Assembly: GCA_947501105.1 (NCBI GenBank)
Contig: CANMUP010000002.1
Location: forward strand, 248,001-312,000
Reading direction: 5' to 3'
Origin: an uncultured Flaviramulus sp.
GTDB lineage: Bacteria; Bacteroidota; Bacteroidia; Flavobacteriales; Flavobacteriaceae
Length of the DNA: 64,000 bases
Shown: positions 54,445-63,058 of the stretch, piece by piece
Numbering within the stretch: position 1 is the stretch's first letter
How the letters are laid out: the number at the start of each line of letters is the position of its first letter
The notes under the pieces: generated by a model
Seen by the model: the letters and a program-made list of their open reading frames with translations, nothing else
Database searches by the model: none
What the model was told of the DNA's origin: nothing
Made by a program: the position numbers and the translations under genes

Positions 54445-55964
54445 TATTCAGAATAAAAACCTTGAATTTCAGGTTGCCTGTATTTCCATATTTTATGTAA
54501 TATCTTTATTTCATATGGAAATTTATACCATCCATATTTAAAACGATATCCAGAAACTAACTTTAATAAACGTTTTTTGTAGCCTCTTATTCTAAAATCT
54601 GAAGCTGTTGGATAATAACCATTAAGAACAGTTTCAAAATTTTTAATTTTATCTACCATTTCTGGTGTTAGCCAAGGTGTTAAGGGGTTTTTTCGAAGAT
54701 CGAATTTTTCCCATTCTGGATTAAGCCAATCTTCTAACTTTTTTGGAAAATTAAATCCGGCATTTTGAATTTGTTCATATAATTCTGAACCTTCTGTGGC
54801 AACTGGACTATAGAGATAGATTATTATTTCTGAATTGGGATTAATCTTTTTTATTTCTTTAATGAATTTTATATCGGAATCAATTTGATCCATAACTTGC
54901 CTTGGTGAATCTGCTGGCATCCCTAAAACGAATGAGAACTCTGGAATTATCCCAATAGGACCTAAGCGCTCAGCAAAATCCTTAATACTTTGCCCAGTTT
55001 GTGTTCCGCCTTTATTCATTTGTTTTAAGATATCATCATTGCCAGTTTCAGCTCCTAAAAAAATCATCTTACAACCTGCCTTTTTCATCGTTACAAGATC
55101 ATCATCGCTGTATTTATTAATAGTATCTATTCTTCCTTCTCCCCACCAAGTAATATTATCATTCATAACTAGATTAGAAAACTCGATAACACGTTTTCTA
55201 GAGGTAAAAAAGTTATTGTCATGAAATTCTATAGCATCAATACCGTAATTGTCTTTAAAATATTTAACATCTTTATATACTGTTTGTGCTGATTTAGCTT
55301 TCCATCGTCCATTATAAATTGGAACTACTGCACAAAAAGAACAAGTAAAGGGACATCCTAAACTTGAATGATAAGAAAATGTTTTATCTCCCAGAAAAGT
55401 ACGGCTTAGATAATTATTTAGGTTGTAAAACTTATTAAGATGAAGATATGGTAATGGCGCTAAGGTATCTTGTTCAAGTAGTTTCTCTTTTGGAGTTTGT
55501 ACAATGTTATTATCATTATCTAAATAAATAAGATTTTTTATATTTTGTATGTTGTCAAAATCAGTATTTTCTAATGCATCTAAAAGTGAAGGGAAAGTGG
55601 CATCTCCTGGACCGTTAACTATATAATCGACAAAATTAGCTTCAATACAAACTTTAAATTGATTGGATGCAAAATAACCTCCCCATATTGTAATACATTT
55701 TGGGTATTGTTCTTTAATTTTTTTTGTAAAAGGAATAGCTTGTTTTAATTGTGGCCCAGGCATAACTGTTGAACAAAAATACTTGAATTTTCCAGTGTCA
55801 AAATAACTTTTAATTTTCCCCCATGGGTCACGCTCTAAATTTCCATCAACAAAAACAAATTCATATTTACCATAAATAGAAGCTCCGACTTGCAAAATAG
55901 AGTTTGGAATGCGGTGTTTTGCATTTGCACTTCTTGGATTGAATATTAATATTTTGTTAGCCAT
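54444..55964 (-). CDS. B12-binding-type radical SAM protein
   Basis: A 506-residue protein. The N-terminal Rossmann-like region (about 1-150) is of the cobalamin-binding type, with WGGYFASNQF and VNGPGDATFP, although the cobalamin His motif DxHxxG is not seen. The radical SAM cluster is C204, C208 and C211 in CPFTCSFC. GAETGNDDILKQMNKGG and the FVLGMPADSP strand complete the barrel. About 130 C-terminal residues end in a segment rich in Lys, Tyr and Trp. Such enzymes often methylate unactivated carbons or rearrange skeletons in lipid and antibiotic pathways. It lies between a methyltransferase and a second radical SAM gene with almost no gap. Confidence 0.85.
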   Translation of the reverse strand: MANKILIFNPRSANAKHRIPNSILQVGASIYGKYEFVFVDGNLERDPWGKIKSYFDTGKFKYFCSTVMPGPQLKQAIPFTKKIKEQYPKCITIWGGYFASNQFKVCIEANFVDYIVNGPGDATFPSLLDALENTDFDNIQNIKNLIYLDNDNNIVQTPKEKLLEQDTLAPLPYLHLNKFYNLNNYLSRTFLGDKTFSYHSSLGCPFTCSFCAVVPIYNGRWKAKSAQTVYKDVKYFKDNYGIDAIEFHDNNFFTSRKRVIEFSNLVMNDNITWWGEGRIDTINKYSDDDLVTMKKAGCKMIFLGAETGNDDILKQMNKGGTQTGQSIKDFAERLGPIGIIPEFSFVLGMPADSPRQVMDQIDSDIKFIKEIKKINPNSEIIIYLYSPVATEGSELYEQIQNAGFNFPKKLEDWLNPEWEKFDLRKNPLTPWLTPEMVDKIKNFETVLNGYYPTASDFRIRGYKKRLLKLVSGYRFKYGWYKFPYEIKILHKIWKYRQPEIQGFYSE

Positions 55965-55966
55965 AA

Positions 55967-57037
55967 TTAGAAAGCACTACAACATCTGCTACATGCAGGA
56001 AATAACCCGCCTGCTTTGTTTAAATCTCCTCTTAATTTTTTTAAAACCTTAGAATCCCAAATGTCTTTTAACGATTCGTGATAAATATTTCCCATTTCTA
56101 AATTATAACATCTTCCATGTGCTGGTATTACCGTCCCGTCAGATTTAATCATTAAACTAGAATACACAGCGTGACATTGTTTTCCAATAATTTTTTCTGT
56201 GTGTTTATAATATAATTGTAAATTTTCTTTTGTGTCAATCTCAGGAGAAAAATAGACTTTGAATGGATAACTCGATTTTTTTATAACAGAAACTTCTTCC
56301 AGCAAACGATTTAAATCCATGTTTTCCAAATTCAATAAATCCATATTAGAATCTGAAGCTGGATAGATGATACTCCAAGGAGATTTTTCATGTAATGCAG
56401 CTGATTCTTTTGTTACAAATTGAGTATGCATAAAGCCTACTTCATCTATAGGAAGGTATTTTAATGATTCTAGTAGTTCTTTTAAATATTCAATATTCCA
56501 TTCTGTAATGGCGCAAATGATATTTACTTTCGGTTTTTTTGAACCATTTAGTAATAATTCTATTCCTTCTACAGCTTTTTGAAACGACTTTTTGTGCCCT
56601 CGAATTTCATTATGAATTTCCTCAGGACCATCTAGCGAAACATATACTTCATTAATACCTGAAGCAATCAAGTTTTGCGCTTTGTGTTTCAAGGTTAAAG
56701 CATTGGTTGTTATAGTTGTATAGAGCCCTTTCTTGTTGGCGTATTCAAGGGACTCAATAAGATGTGGATATACTAATGGCTCTGTGAAAGCATAAGCCAA
56801 TTTTGCTTTTGGGTAGTATTTTGAAGTTTGATCTATGATTTTTTTTACTAAAGGTAAAGGCATGTTGATTGGGTGGGTGCCCACAAGATTCTGGGCAAAA
56901 TTACTATCAAGATTTTTAGTGCCTACATCACACATTTTACAATGTAGATTACAAACATTATTTACCCCAAGAACTATCCATTCAGGAGAGAATAGATAAT
57001 GACTTGGTAATATTTTTTTGTTTAGGGTCTTGATCAC
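55967..57037 (-). CDS. Radical SAM protein with SPASM-like C-terminus
   Basis: A 356-residue enzyme. C29, C33 and C36 in CNLHCKMC hold the radical SAM cluster. The barrel continues with YAFTEPLVYPHL and EVYVSLDGPEEIHNEIRG. The C-terminal region has a SPASM-like set of cysteines: QCHAVYSS, GRCYNLEMGNIYHESLKDIW and CSRCC, suggesting extra Fe-S clusters. The pattern fits enzymes that modify peptides, sugars or lipids. It starts 12 bases after a GT2 gene and ends 2 bases before the next radical SAM gene. The substrate is unknown. Confidence 0.88.
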   Translation of the reverse strand: MIKTLNKKILPSHYLFSPEWIVLGVNNVCNLHCKMCDVGTKNLDSNFAQNLVGTHPINMPLPLVKKIIDQTSKYYPKAKLAYAFTEPLVYPHLIESLEYANKKGLYTTITTNALTLKHKAQNLIASGINEVYVSLDGPEEIHNEIRGHKKSFQKAVEGIELLLNGSKKPKVNIICAITEWNIEYLKELLESLKYLPIDEVGFMHTQFVTKESAALHEKSPWSIIYPASDSNMDLLNLENMDLNRLLEEVSVIKKSSYPFKVYFSPEIDTKENLQLYYKHTEKIIGKQCHAVYSSLMIKSDGTVIPAHGRCYNLEMGNIYHESLKDIWDSKVLKKLRGDLNKAGGLFPACSRCCSAF

Positions 57038-57048
57038 AAGAGTTGCTT

Positions 57049-57933
57049 TTATTTTATGAAAAATAAAAATTTTAATTTTAATATAGCTTTTAATTTATTA
57101 AATGTTAAGCTAAAACTAGCTAAATTAATTTTTGCTAGCCCCTTAAATTTTTCAAAATTACCATTTGAGAAATAAAAGCTTAATAATTTATATATGTTCT
57201 TTTCTTTATACCGCTCGTAATCAGCAATAGATATTTTATCAGTCTTTTTTAAGAAACCTAGTGTATCAATCAATTCATAAAAGCCATAGTCAGTATGGTT
57301 ATTTGTTAGATTGGAGTTGTGCCTTACAATTTGAGTCAACGATTTATCAAGATAGTAGGTATGAGGAATTAATGACATCCTAATAACAAAATCTTGCATC
57401 CCATCAAAGAAGTATTCATTAATGACATTATTGTTGTTTAAAGATACACCTTTATTAAAGATCACACTAGAAGAATAAACAGGGGTATCGTTTTCTAATA
57501 AGTAAGTCAGTTTTATTTTTTGTGTGTTAACTGTTTCAGGAAAATGGGAATACCTTGTTTGTTTATTTTTGTATATAATTTCGACATTATGAAAAATTAG
57601 GCTTACAGGTTTATTTTTATCTATAAAATTTTTTATAGTTTCTAACTTGTGGGGTTTCCATGTGTCATCGGAATCCAAAATTGCTATAAAATCTCCAGTT
57701 GAGAGGCTAATACCAATATTCCAAAGTGTGCTAAGTCTTCCTGACTTTTGTACTCGATGATACTTCAGTTTAGTTGAATTAAAGTTTGAAACAACTTCAG
57801 CAGTATTATCTGTTGAAGCATCATCTATTATAATGTGTTCATGGTCTTCATAAGTTTGATCTATTACACTTTGAATCGTTTTACCAATGATATGAGCTCT
57901 ATTATATGTTATCGTAACGATGCTAAATTTCAT
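57049..57933 (-). CDS. Family 2 glycosyltransferase
   Basis: A 294-residue GT2 enzyme. The start FSIVTITYNRAHIIGKTI, the segment HIIIDDASTDNTAEVV and the metal motif AILDSDDTWKPHKLE are canonical. The C-terminal 80 residues are helical and rich in Lys, Leu and Phe, probably membrane-associated. Its start overlaps the stop of the ABC transporter gene by 4 bases (ATGA type), so the two are translated together. It probably adds a sugar to a lipid-linked or surface intermediate; donor and acceptor are unknown. Confidence 0.88.
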   Translation of the reverse strand: MKFSIVTITYNRAHIIGKTIQSVIDQTYEDHEHIIIDDASTDNTAEVVSNFNSTKLKYHRVQKSGRLSTLWNIGISLSTGDFIAILDSDDTWKPHKLETIKNFIDKNKPVSLIFHNVEIIYKNKQTRYSHFPETVNTQKIKLTYLLENDTPVYSSSVIFNKGVSLNNNNVINEYFFDGMQDFVIRMSLIPHTYYLDKSLTQIVRHNSNLTNNHTDYGFYELIDTLGFLKKTDKISIADYERYKEKNIYKLLSFYFSNGNFEKFKGLAKINLASFSLTFNKLKAILKLKFLFFIK

Positions 57934-59621
57934 GAATATTCTTTTAGTGTTATGATACGATCGTAAAGATGCTTTGTTTCTTCTATGTGATGGGATACAG
58001 AAATTACTGTTATTTTCCTTTTTTTAGCAAAAACCTTAAGGTAGTTTAATGTTTCTATTTCAGTTTCTATATCTAGATTATTGGTGGCTTCATCCAGAAT
58101 TAAGATTTTTGGATTATTAAGTATAGCCCTAGCAATAGAAATACGTTGTAATTGCCCTGCAGATAAATTGCCAGCATCAGCACCTATATAAGTATCCAAT
58201 TTATCTGGAAACTGATTGATTACTTTGTCGAGTTTCATGGAAATTAAAATACGATCAATGTCTTCATGGTTATTTTCTTCAGTAAACATCAATAAGTTAT
58301 CCTGAATAGTTCCTTCATATATAAAAGGTTTTTGAGTTATATAAGTAAAAAGGTTAAAATACTCATGTTTGTTCTGCTTTGTTATTTTAGTCTTATCTAG
58401 ATAAATATTTCCTTTGGATGGAGTTATGAGTTTAGCTATGATATTTAAAAGTGTTGTTTTACCAACACCAGATGTACCTATGATACCAATAAATTGACCT
58501 TTTTCAATTGTTATCGATAAGTCATTCAATATAGGTTTTTCATTTTCGTATGAAAATGAGACATTTTTAAGCGTAATCTCATTATTAAAAGAGATAGGTG
58601 AACTCATACTATTTGTTTTCTTGATTTCTTCAGATTTCTCCTCTATGATATCTAATGTATATAAGTGAGATTTTAGGTTAGTAAATGCAATATTTAATTT
58701 ATTAATTGAAGGAACAGCTTTAAATATCAAGGAAGCAAACACAGACAAGAATATAATAGGTGTAATACCACTTAATGGGAATTTATTTATAGCAATGAAT
58801 ATCAAACATAAAAGCAAAACCAGAATGATTTCAGTTTGTTTGGAACTATTTATTCTTTTGGATTGTAAAACAGCATAACTTTGATTTAAAACCTTATTTG
58901 AGTTATTAAACATTTTTAGAAAATGAGTTACAATGCGAGGAGATTTAATTGAAAGATACCCATTTAAAAGATTGTTTAAATTACTTATGTTATTATCAAA
59001 ATCCACTATTCGGGTTTTATTGATTTTTTCTAGGGTCGATTGATTATGTTTTCTATATATAAAAATTATACTCCCTATTACAATAGCTATGAGCAATGTA
59101 ATAGTGTAATTAAAATAAATACCTACTAAGCCTACAATAAACAAAAGGATTATTTCAGAAACAATTGTGTTAATTGATAACAATACATTACTAACAAAGT
59201 CATTTGGAACAAATATTATGTCTTTAATCATAGATGACTTTTTTTGTTGTTTAAAAGTTAAATAATTGCTCAATAAATAGTGTTTTGATAATGACAATGA
59301 ATATTCAGCTCCTAATTTGAATACCAAACGAGATTGAAATTTAATAATATAGATTCCAATAAAATTTTTTGCCAGAAAAAATAGGATAACTGCAACAATC
59401 AAATAGTATTTATTAATTACATCAAGATTTATCGGCAAAAAACTAATTGTATTTAATGTATTGTCTAGTAAAGAAATCATTAAGGGAATCAATAAAAAAA
59501 TAGAAAAAACGTCTAAGATTAATAGAACAAGAGATAACAAGAAAAACCAAACAACCTTTTTTCTGTAGTTGTCAGGTATTACTGTTAGTACTCTGCTTAA
59601 GGTTCTATAAAAAATAAACAT
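57930..59621 (-). CDS. ABC transporter, fused permease and ATPase (flippase/exporter)
   Basis: A 563-residue half-transporter. Six membrane helices lie in about 20-310. The ATPase domain has Walker A GTSGVGKTT, signature LSAGQLQR, Walker B ILILDEATNNLD and the switch His in SVSHHIEE. Its size and position among glycosyltransferases resemble PglK-type flippases, which move lipid-linked glycans across the inner membrane. It starts 3 bases after a GT87-like gene and overlaps the GT2 gene by 4 bases. Confidence 0.88.
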   Translation of the reverse strand: MFIFYRTLSRVLTVIPDNYRKKVVWFFLLSLVLLILDVFSIFLLIPLMISLLDNTLNTISFLPINLDVINKYYLIVAVILFFLAKNFIGIYIIKFQSRLVFKLGAEYSLSLSKHYLLSNYLTFKQQKKSSMIKDIIFVPNDFVSNVLLSINTIVSEIILLFIVGLVGIYFNYTITLLIAIVIGSIIFIYRKHNQSTLEKINKTRIVDFDNNISNLNNLLNGYLSIKSPRIVTHFLKMFNNSNKVLNQSYAVLQSKRINSSKQTEIILVLLLCLIFIAINKFPLSGITPIIFLSVFASLIFKAVPSINKLNIAFTNLKSHLYTLDIIEEKSEEIKKTNSMSSPISFNNEITLKNVSFSYENEKPILNDLSITIEKGQFIGIIGTSGVGKTTLLNIIAKLITPSKGNIYLDKTKITKQNKHEYFNLFTYITQKPFIYEGTIQDNLLMFTEENNHEDIDRILISMKLDKVINQFPDKLDTYIGADAGNLSAGQLQRISIARAILNNPKILILDEATNNLDIETEIETLNYLKVFAKKRKITVISVSHHIEETKHLYDRIITLKEYS

Positions 59622-59624
59622 GCT

Positions 59625-61187
59625 TTATTTGTTACTTAAATTAATCTTTCTGAGCGCATAAAACCCTATTCCTTTATCATAATCTGAAAGATAAAGTACA
59701 ATTTTATCATTAATTAATATAGGTTTAATTTTCTGGCTTTTATCGGAAGTAATGCATTTATTGTTGTGATATAGTTGATTCTCTATTACTTGTAATTTTT
59801 GAATACTTTCCGCTTTAAATGGAATCGATTGAGAATTTTCACCATTTTCATTCCAATAGTAATATGTTAATTTATTATTTGAGAGTATGTAATCATAAAT
59901 TAGTATAGGTGTATTTTTACCTAAAAGATATTTTGAATTCAAGGTTTTGTTTTTTTTAAAGAACATAAAAAAGAAAACTGGAATTATTGAAATACCAATT
60001 ACTTTTTTCCAATGTACTTGTTTGCTAAATTGAGAGATGAATATGATGAATAATGATACTAAAACAAACAGCCGAGCATAAGAGAAAGGAAACTTGCTTT
60101 CTATGAAAAAAGATAGTGGGTTTGAACAAACAATAAACAACAAAGCAGTAAAAAGGCCTTTATGAACACCTGAAAAGGTACTGTTTAGTATAGTAATAAA
60201 TGGAAATATAAGTAAAATGAATCCATAAGTGCTTCCATATGGAGAAAACAAGATACAGACTAAGATCCAGTAAGAAAAAATAAAAAGAGTATTGGTAACC
60301 TTTCTTGTGATATAGTAACCTACTGTTATTAGTGTTAATTTAAAGGTTGTAATCAAGCTTGAAAACAAGATAGGGTTATCAAAAAGCGCATTAGGGTTTT
60401 CTGTCGAATCGAAGACCAACAATTTTTTCAGAAACATAAAAACAGATTGATAGTTGTCAACGAATGAACCTGAAATTTCTCCGTTCGATGCTTTTGGTAG
60501 AACAGTATGTAAGTAATAAAACCAAACGTCTGTACCTGAAAGAAGTAATGATAGAGCAAGTAGGAGCAAACAAGACAGTCCAAGATATAAAAAAGGTTTT
60601 AATTGTTTCTTTAAAATAAGGATGGCAAATAGTAATACTGGAAATACTTTCAAGAGTATGGCAAGACCCAGAAAAACGGACATTCTTTTATAGTGCTTCT
60701 TTTCATAAGCAATTAACCCTTCTGATAGTAAAAAGAACAACAAAAAATATACTTGTCCAAAAAGTAAGTTGTTTTTTATTGGTACTAATAATAATATAGG
60801 AATGAGGATTACATATTTGAAGTTTATTTTATAAAAGTCAAATAATCGGTAAATGCTTAAAGTTAATAGGATTATTGATATAAAATTGAATAGTATTTTT
60901 GCTTTTACAATAGTAAAAAACGTAAGCGGTAAAAAGAAAAAAGAAAGAAATGGTGTGTTGGGAGCATAGCTTACAAATATATTGTGAAACCCTAGATCAT
61001 AGATTGCTTTGTTGAATTCGTATGGGAAATACAACTTATAACTAAATGTTCCATCAGCTAAGAATTTTGCTCCGAAGTAATAATTAGCAAAATCGTGTAT
61101 TGGAAAATCAATAGCTTTAAAAATGTAAAAGCCGCAGACTAAAAGTAGAGGAGCAAAAGGGTAATATTTCAATAACCTGTTAATCAT
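59625..61187 (-). CDS. GT87/DUF2029-like membrane glycosyltransferase with extra C-terminal domain
   Basis: A 520-residue protein with about ten membrane helices (1-400). The pattern FHDFANYYFGAKFL-like IHDFANYYFGAKFLADG near the start, NNLLFGQVYFLLFF and LAILLKVFPVLLF are typical of polyprenol-phosphate-mannose-dependent GT-C enzymes of the DUF2029 group. After residue 410 a soluble beta-rich region of 110 residues follows (KLTYYYWNENGENSQSI, YDKGIGFYALRKI). It looks like part of a propeller or carbohydrate-binding domain and is unusual for the family. It overlaps the GT2 gene upstream by 4 bases. The GT2 product may be its lipid-linked sugar donor. Confidence 0.78.
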   Translation of the reverse strand: MINRLLKYYPFAPLLLVCGFYIFKAIDFPIHDFANYYFGAKFLADGTFSYKLYFPYEFNKAIYDLGFHNIFVSYAPNTPFLSFFFLPLTFFTIVKAKILFNFISIILLTLSIYRLFDFYKINFKYVILIPILLLVPIKNNLLFGQVYFLLFFLLSEGLIAYEKKHYKRMSVFLGLAILLKVFPVLLFAILILKKQLKPFLYLGLSCLLLLALSLLLSGTDVWFYYLHTVLPKASNGEISGSFVDNYQSVFMFLKKLLVFDSTENPNALFDNPILFSSLITTFKLTLITVGYYITRKVTNTLFIFSYWILVCILFSPYGSTYGFILLIFPFITILNSTFSGVHKGLFTALLFIVCSNPLSFFIESKFPFSYARLFVLVSLFIIFISQFSKQVHWKKVIGISIIPVFFFMFFKKNKTLNSKYLLGKNTPILIYDYILSNNKLTYYYWNENGENSQSIPFKAESIQKLQVIENQLYHNNKCITSDKSQKIKPILINDKIVLYLSDYDKGIGFYALRKINLSNK

Positions 61188-61930
61188 AAATTTTTAAATA
61201 TAGGAAATTGAAATAGACGCATTTTTTGAAAAAAATATGATAGAGAAACTTTTAATACCCCAAAACCATAGATTATGCTCCTCCTGAAATTTATGGAGGA
61301 GGCCTCCTCGAAATAGTTTGCAGGACACGATATTTCACCAATTAAAATACCTTTATAGCAACATTGAGCTAGTAATTGATTGTCGAAAATGAAATCGTTT
61401 GAATTTTGTTGAAATGGAATCTCTTTTAAAACCTTTGAATTAAATACCCGATAACCTGTGTGGTATTCAGACAACTTTTGATTCATACATATATTTTGAA
61501 TTAATGTAAGTATACGATTGGAAATATACTTATATAACGGCATGCCTCCTGAAATAGCATTTTTTCCCAAAATACGAGAACCAAGTACCACATCATAAAC
61601 ATTATTTGCAACTAAATCAGTCATTGCAGGAATAAGTTTTGGGTTGTATTGATAATCTGGATGAAGCATAACAATTATATCTGCATCTAGTGTTAATGCT
61701 TTAGTATAACAACTTTTCTGATTAGCACCGTAGCCTAAATTTGTATTATGCTCAATAATATGATTAATTCCAATTTCCTTAGCTATACGGACTGTATCAT
61801 CATTGCTGAAATCATCAGTTAGTATGACGTCATCTACAATGCTAAATGGGATTTCTCTATAAGTCTGTGTTAACGTTTTCTCCGCATTATACGCTGGCAA
61901 TATTACTATGATTTTTTTACCATTTAGCAT
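61184..61930 (-). CDS. Family 2 glycosyltransferase, polyprenyl-phosphate sugar synthase-like
   Basis: A 248-residue GT2 enzyme with VILPAYNAEKTL at the start and VILTDDFSNDDT for the nucleotide site. At the place of the usual DADLQ metal motif it reads MLHPDYQYNP. A TGYRVFN segment follows. HPDxQY at this site is common in a DPM1-like subgroup. It has no clear C-terminal membrane helices, unlike ArnC. It overlaps the GT87-like gene by 4 bases, which suggests it makes the polyprenyl-phosphate sugar used by that enzyme. Confidence 0.85.
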   Translation of the reverse strand: MLNGKKIIVILPAYNAEKTLTQTYREIPFSIVDDVILTDDFSNDDTVRIAKEIGINHIIEHNTNLGYGANQKSCYTKALTLDADIIVMLHPDYQYNPKLIPAMTDLVANNVYDVVLGSRILGKNAISGGMPLYKYISNRILTLIQNICMNQKLSEYHTGYRVFNSKVLKEIPFQQNSNDFIFDNQLLAQCCYKGILIGEISCPANYFEEASSINFRRSIIYGFGVLKVSLSYFFQKMRLFQFPIFKNL

Positions 61931-61932
61931 AA

Positions 61933-63048
61933 TTACCTTAGTAGATTTAATTCATTAGGTGATTTGTTACGTATATCAGATGGAACTTCAAGAGTCTTCC
62001 ATGGTGCTATTTTGTCAACATCTTCTCGTTTGTACAAGTTTCCTAAATAATCAAACTCATGGTGCCTATGTGTTACAAAACCTTTCAACTTATCTGTAAC
62101 TTTTTCTTTGGGTATTGACCATTCTAATGATAACCTTTCGATAGAAGGTTCCATAAATGAAATATAAGCGATTTCCATTAGAGTATGTTTCTTTTTATCT
62201 TTTATGGCTTTATTAGACCAAAGACTATCTTGTTTTCTTTGTAAGGACTGATTGAATTTTTCTAGAGAGTCATTTAAGGCTAAATAAGGTGAAAACCCAT
62301 GAAAATCTTTTTGATCCCTAAATAATGGCTGAATATTTACTTCATGGCACCATATACATTTAGCTGGTTTTCCTGCCCTAGTATGATTAGGGTTTCCAGA
62401 ACTTTTTAATTGACCATTAACGTCATATACACCAAATTTAAGTAGTCCGTTGGGCATGACCTCCATGGTTTCGTATTCTAAAACTGTTTTTGATATAGAA
62501 TCTATTTCAGCAGATATGAATCCTTGTTTAAATTTGTTTGAATTATTTGAATAAGAAATAATTCGATGAAGATAGGACACACTTGAATTATTGATATACC
62601 CTCTTAAATTATCAAATTTATATAGAGAATAATAATCATCTAGTTTTTCAGGAATATCTACAATTTTATAATAGTGATAAGAACTACCTATAGTTAATGC
62701 CATGAACCTACCCAAGTCAACTGATTTTGTTTTTTTATATTCATCAGAATCTTTTAGTTTGTAATTTAACTTAGCTAAAAAAGATGCTGATTCCTTACGA
62801 AAACCAAGTTTATTTATATCTAATGAAATTAGAGAATCATTATAAGTTAATCCGCTAGGAATAGAATCATTAGTAATTGTCGAGCCTAAAAAAGATAAGC
62901 ACCATTGCAAACCAATAACATTTTTTTCTATTGTATCATCAGGATAAGATTTATTCCATTTTAGGTTTATTTGATATGCTTCCTTTTTTGAACAATTCAA
63001 AAAAAGGAAGCATAAAAATGTAAGAATAAATATTTTTAGTTTATTCAT
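61933..63048 (-). CDS. Lipoprotein with a CxxCH haem-binding motif, unknown family
   Basis: A 371-residue lipoprotein (lipobox FLNC, Cys19). The only recognised motif is C231-I-W-C234-H235, the covalent haem c attachment signature, in PAKCIWCHEVNIQPLF. A Met that could be the sixth ligand is not certain; FMEPSIERLS lies further on. The region before the motif is beta-rich, and the region after it is helical with many charged residues (AIKDKKKHTLMEIAYISF). It sits between a radical SAM gene and a glycosyltransferase, with gaps of 10 and 2 bases. A periplasmic electron carrier or an oxidoreductase working on the cluster product is possible. Chance occurrence of CxxCH is not excluded. Confidence 0.65.
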   Translation of the reverse strand: MNKLKIFILTFLCFLFLNCSKKEAYQINLKWNKSYPDDTIEKNVIGLQWCLSFLGSTITNDSIPSGLTYNDSLISLDINKLGFRKESASFLAKLNYKLKDSDEYKKTKSVDLGRFMALTIGSSYHYYKIVDIPEKLDDYYSLYKFDNLRGYINNSSVSYLHRIISYSNNSNKFKQGFISAEIDSISKTVLEYETMEVMPNGLLKFGVYDVNGQLKSSGNPNHTRAGKPAKCIWCHEVNIQPLFRDQKDFHGFSPYLALNDSLEKFNQSLQRKQDSLWSNKAIKDKKKHTLMEIAYISFMEPSIERLSLEWSIPKEKVTDKLKGFVTHRHHEFDYLGNLYKREDVDKIAPWKTLEVPSDIRNKSPNELNLLR

Positions 63049-63058
63049 GAGATAGCAC

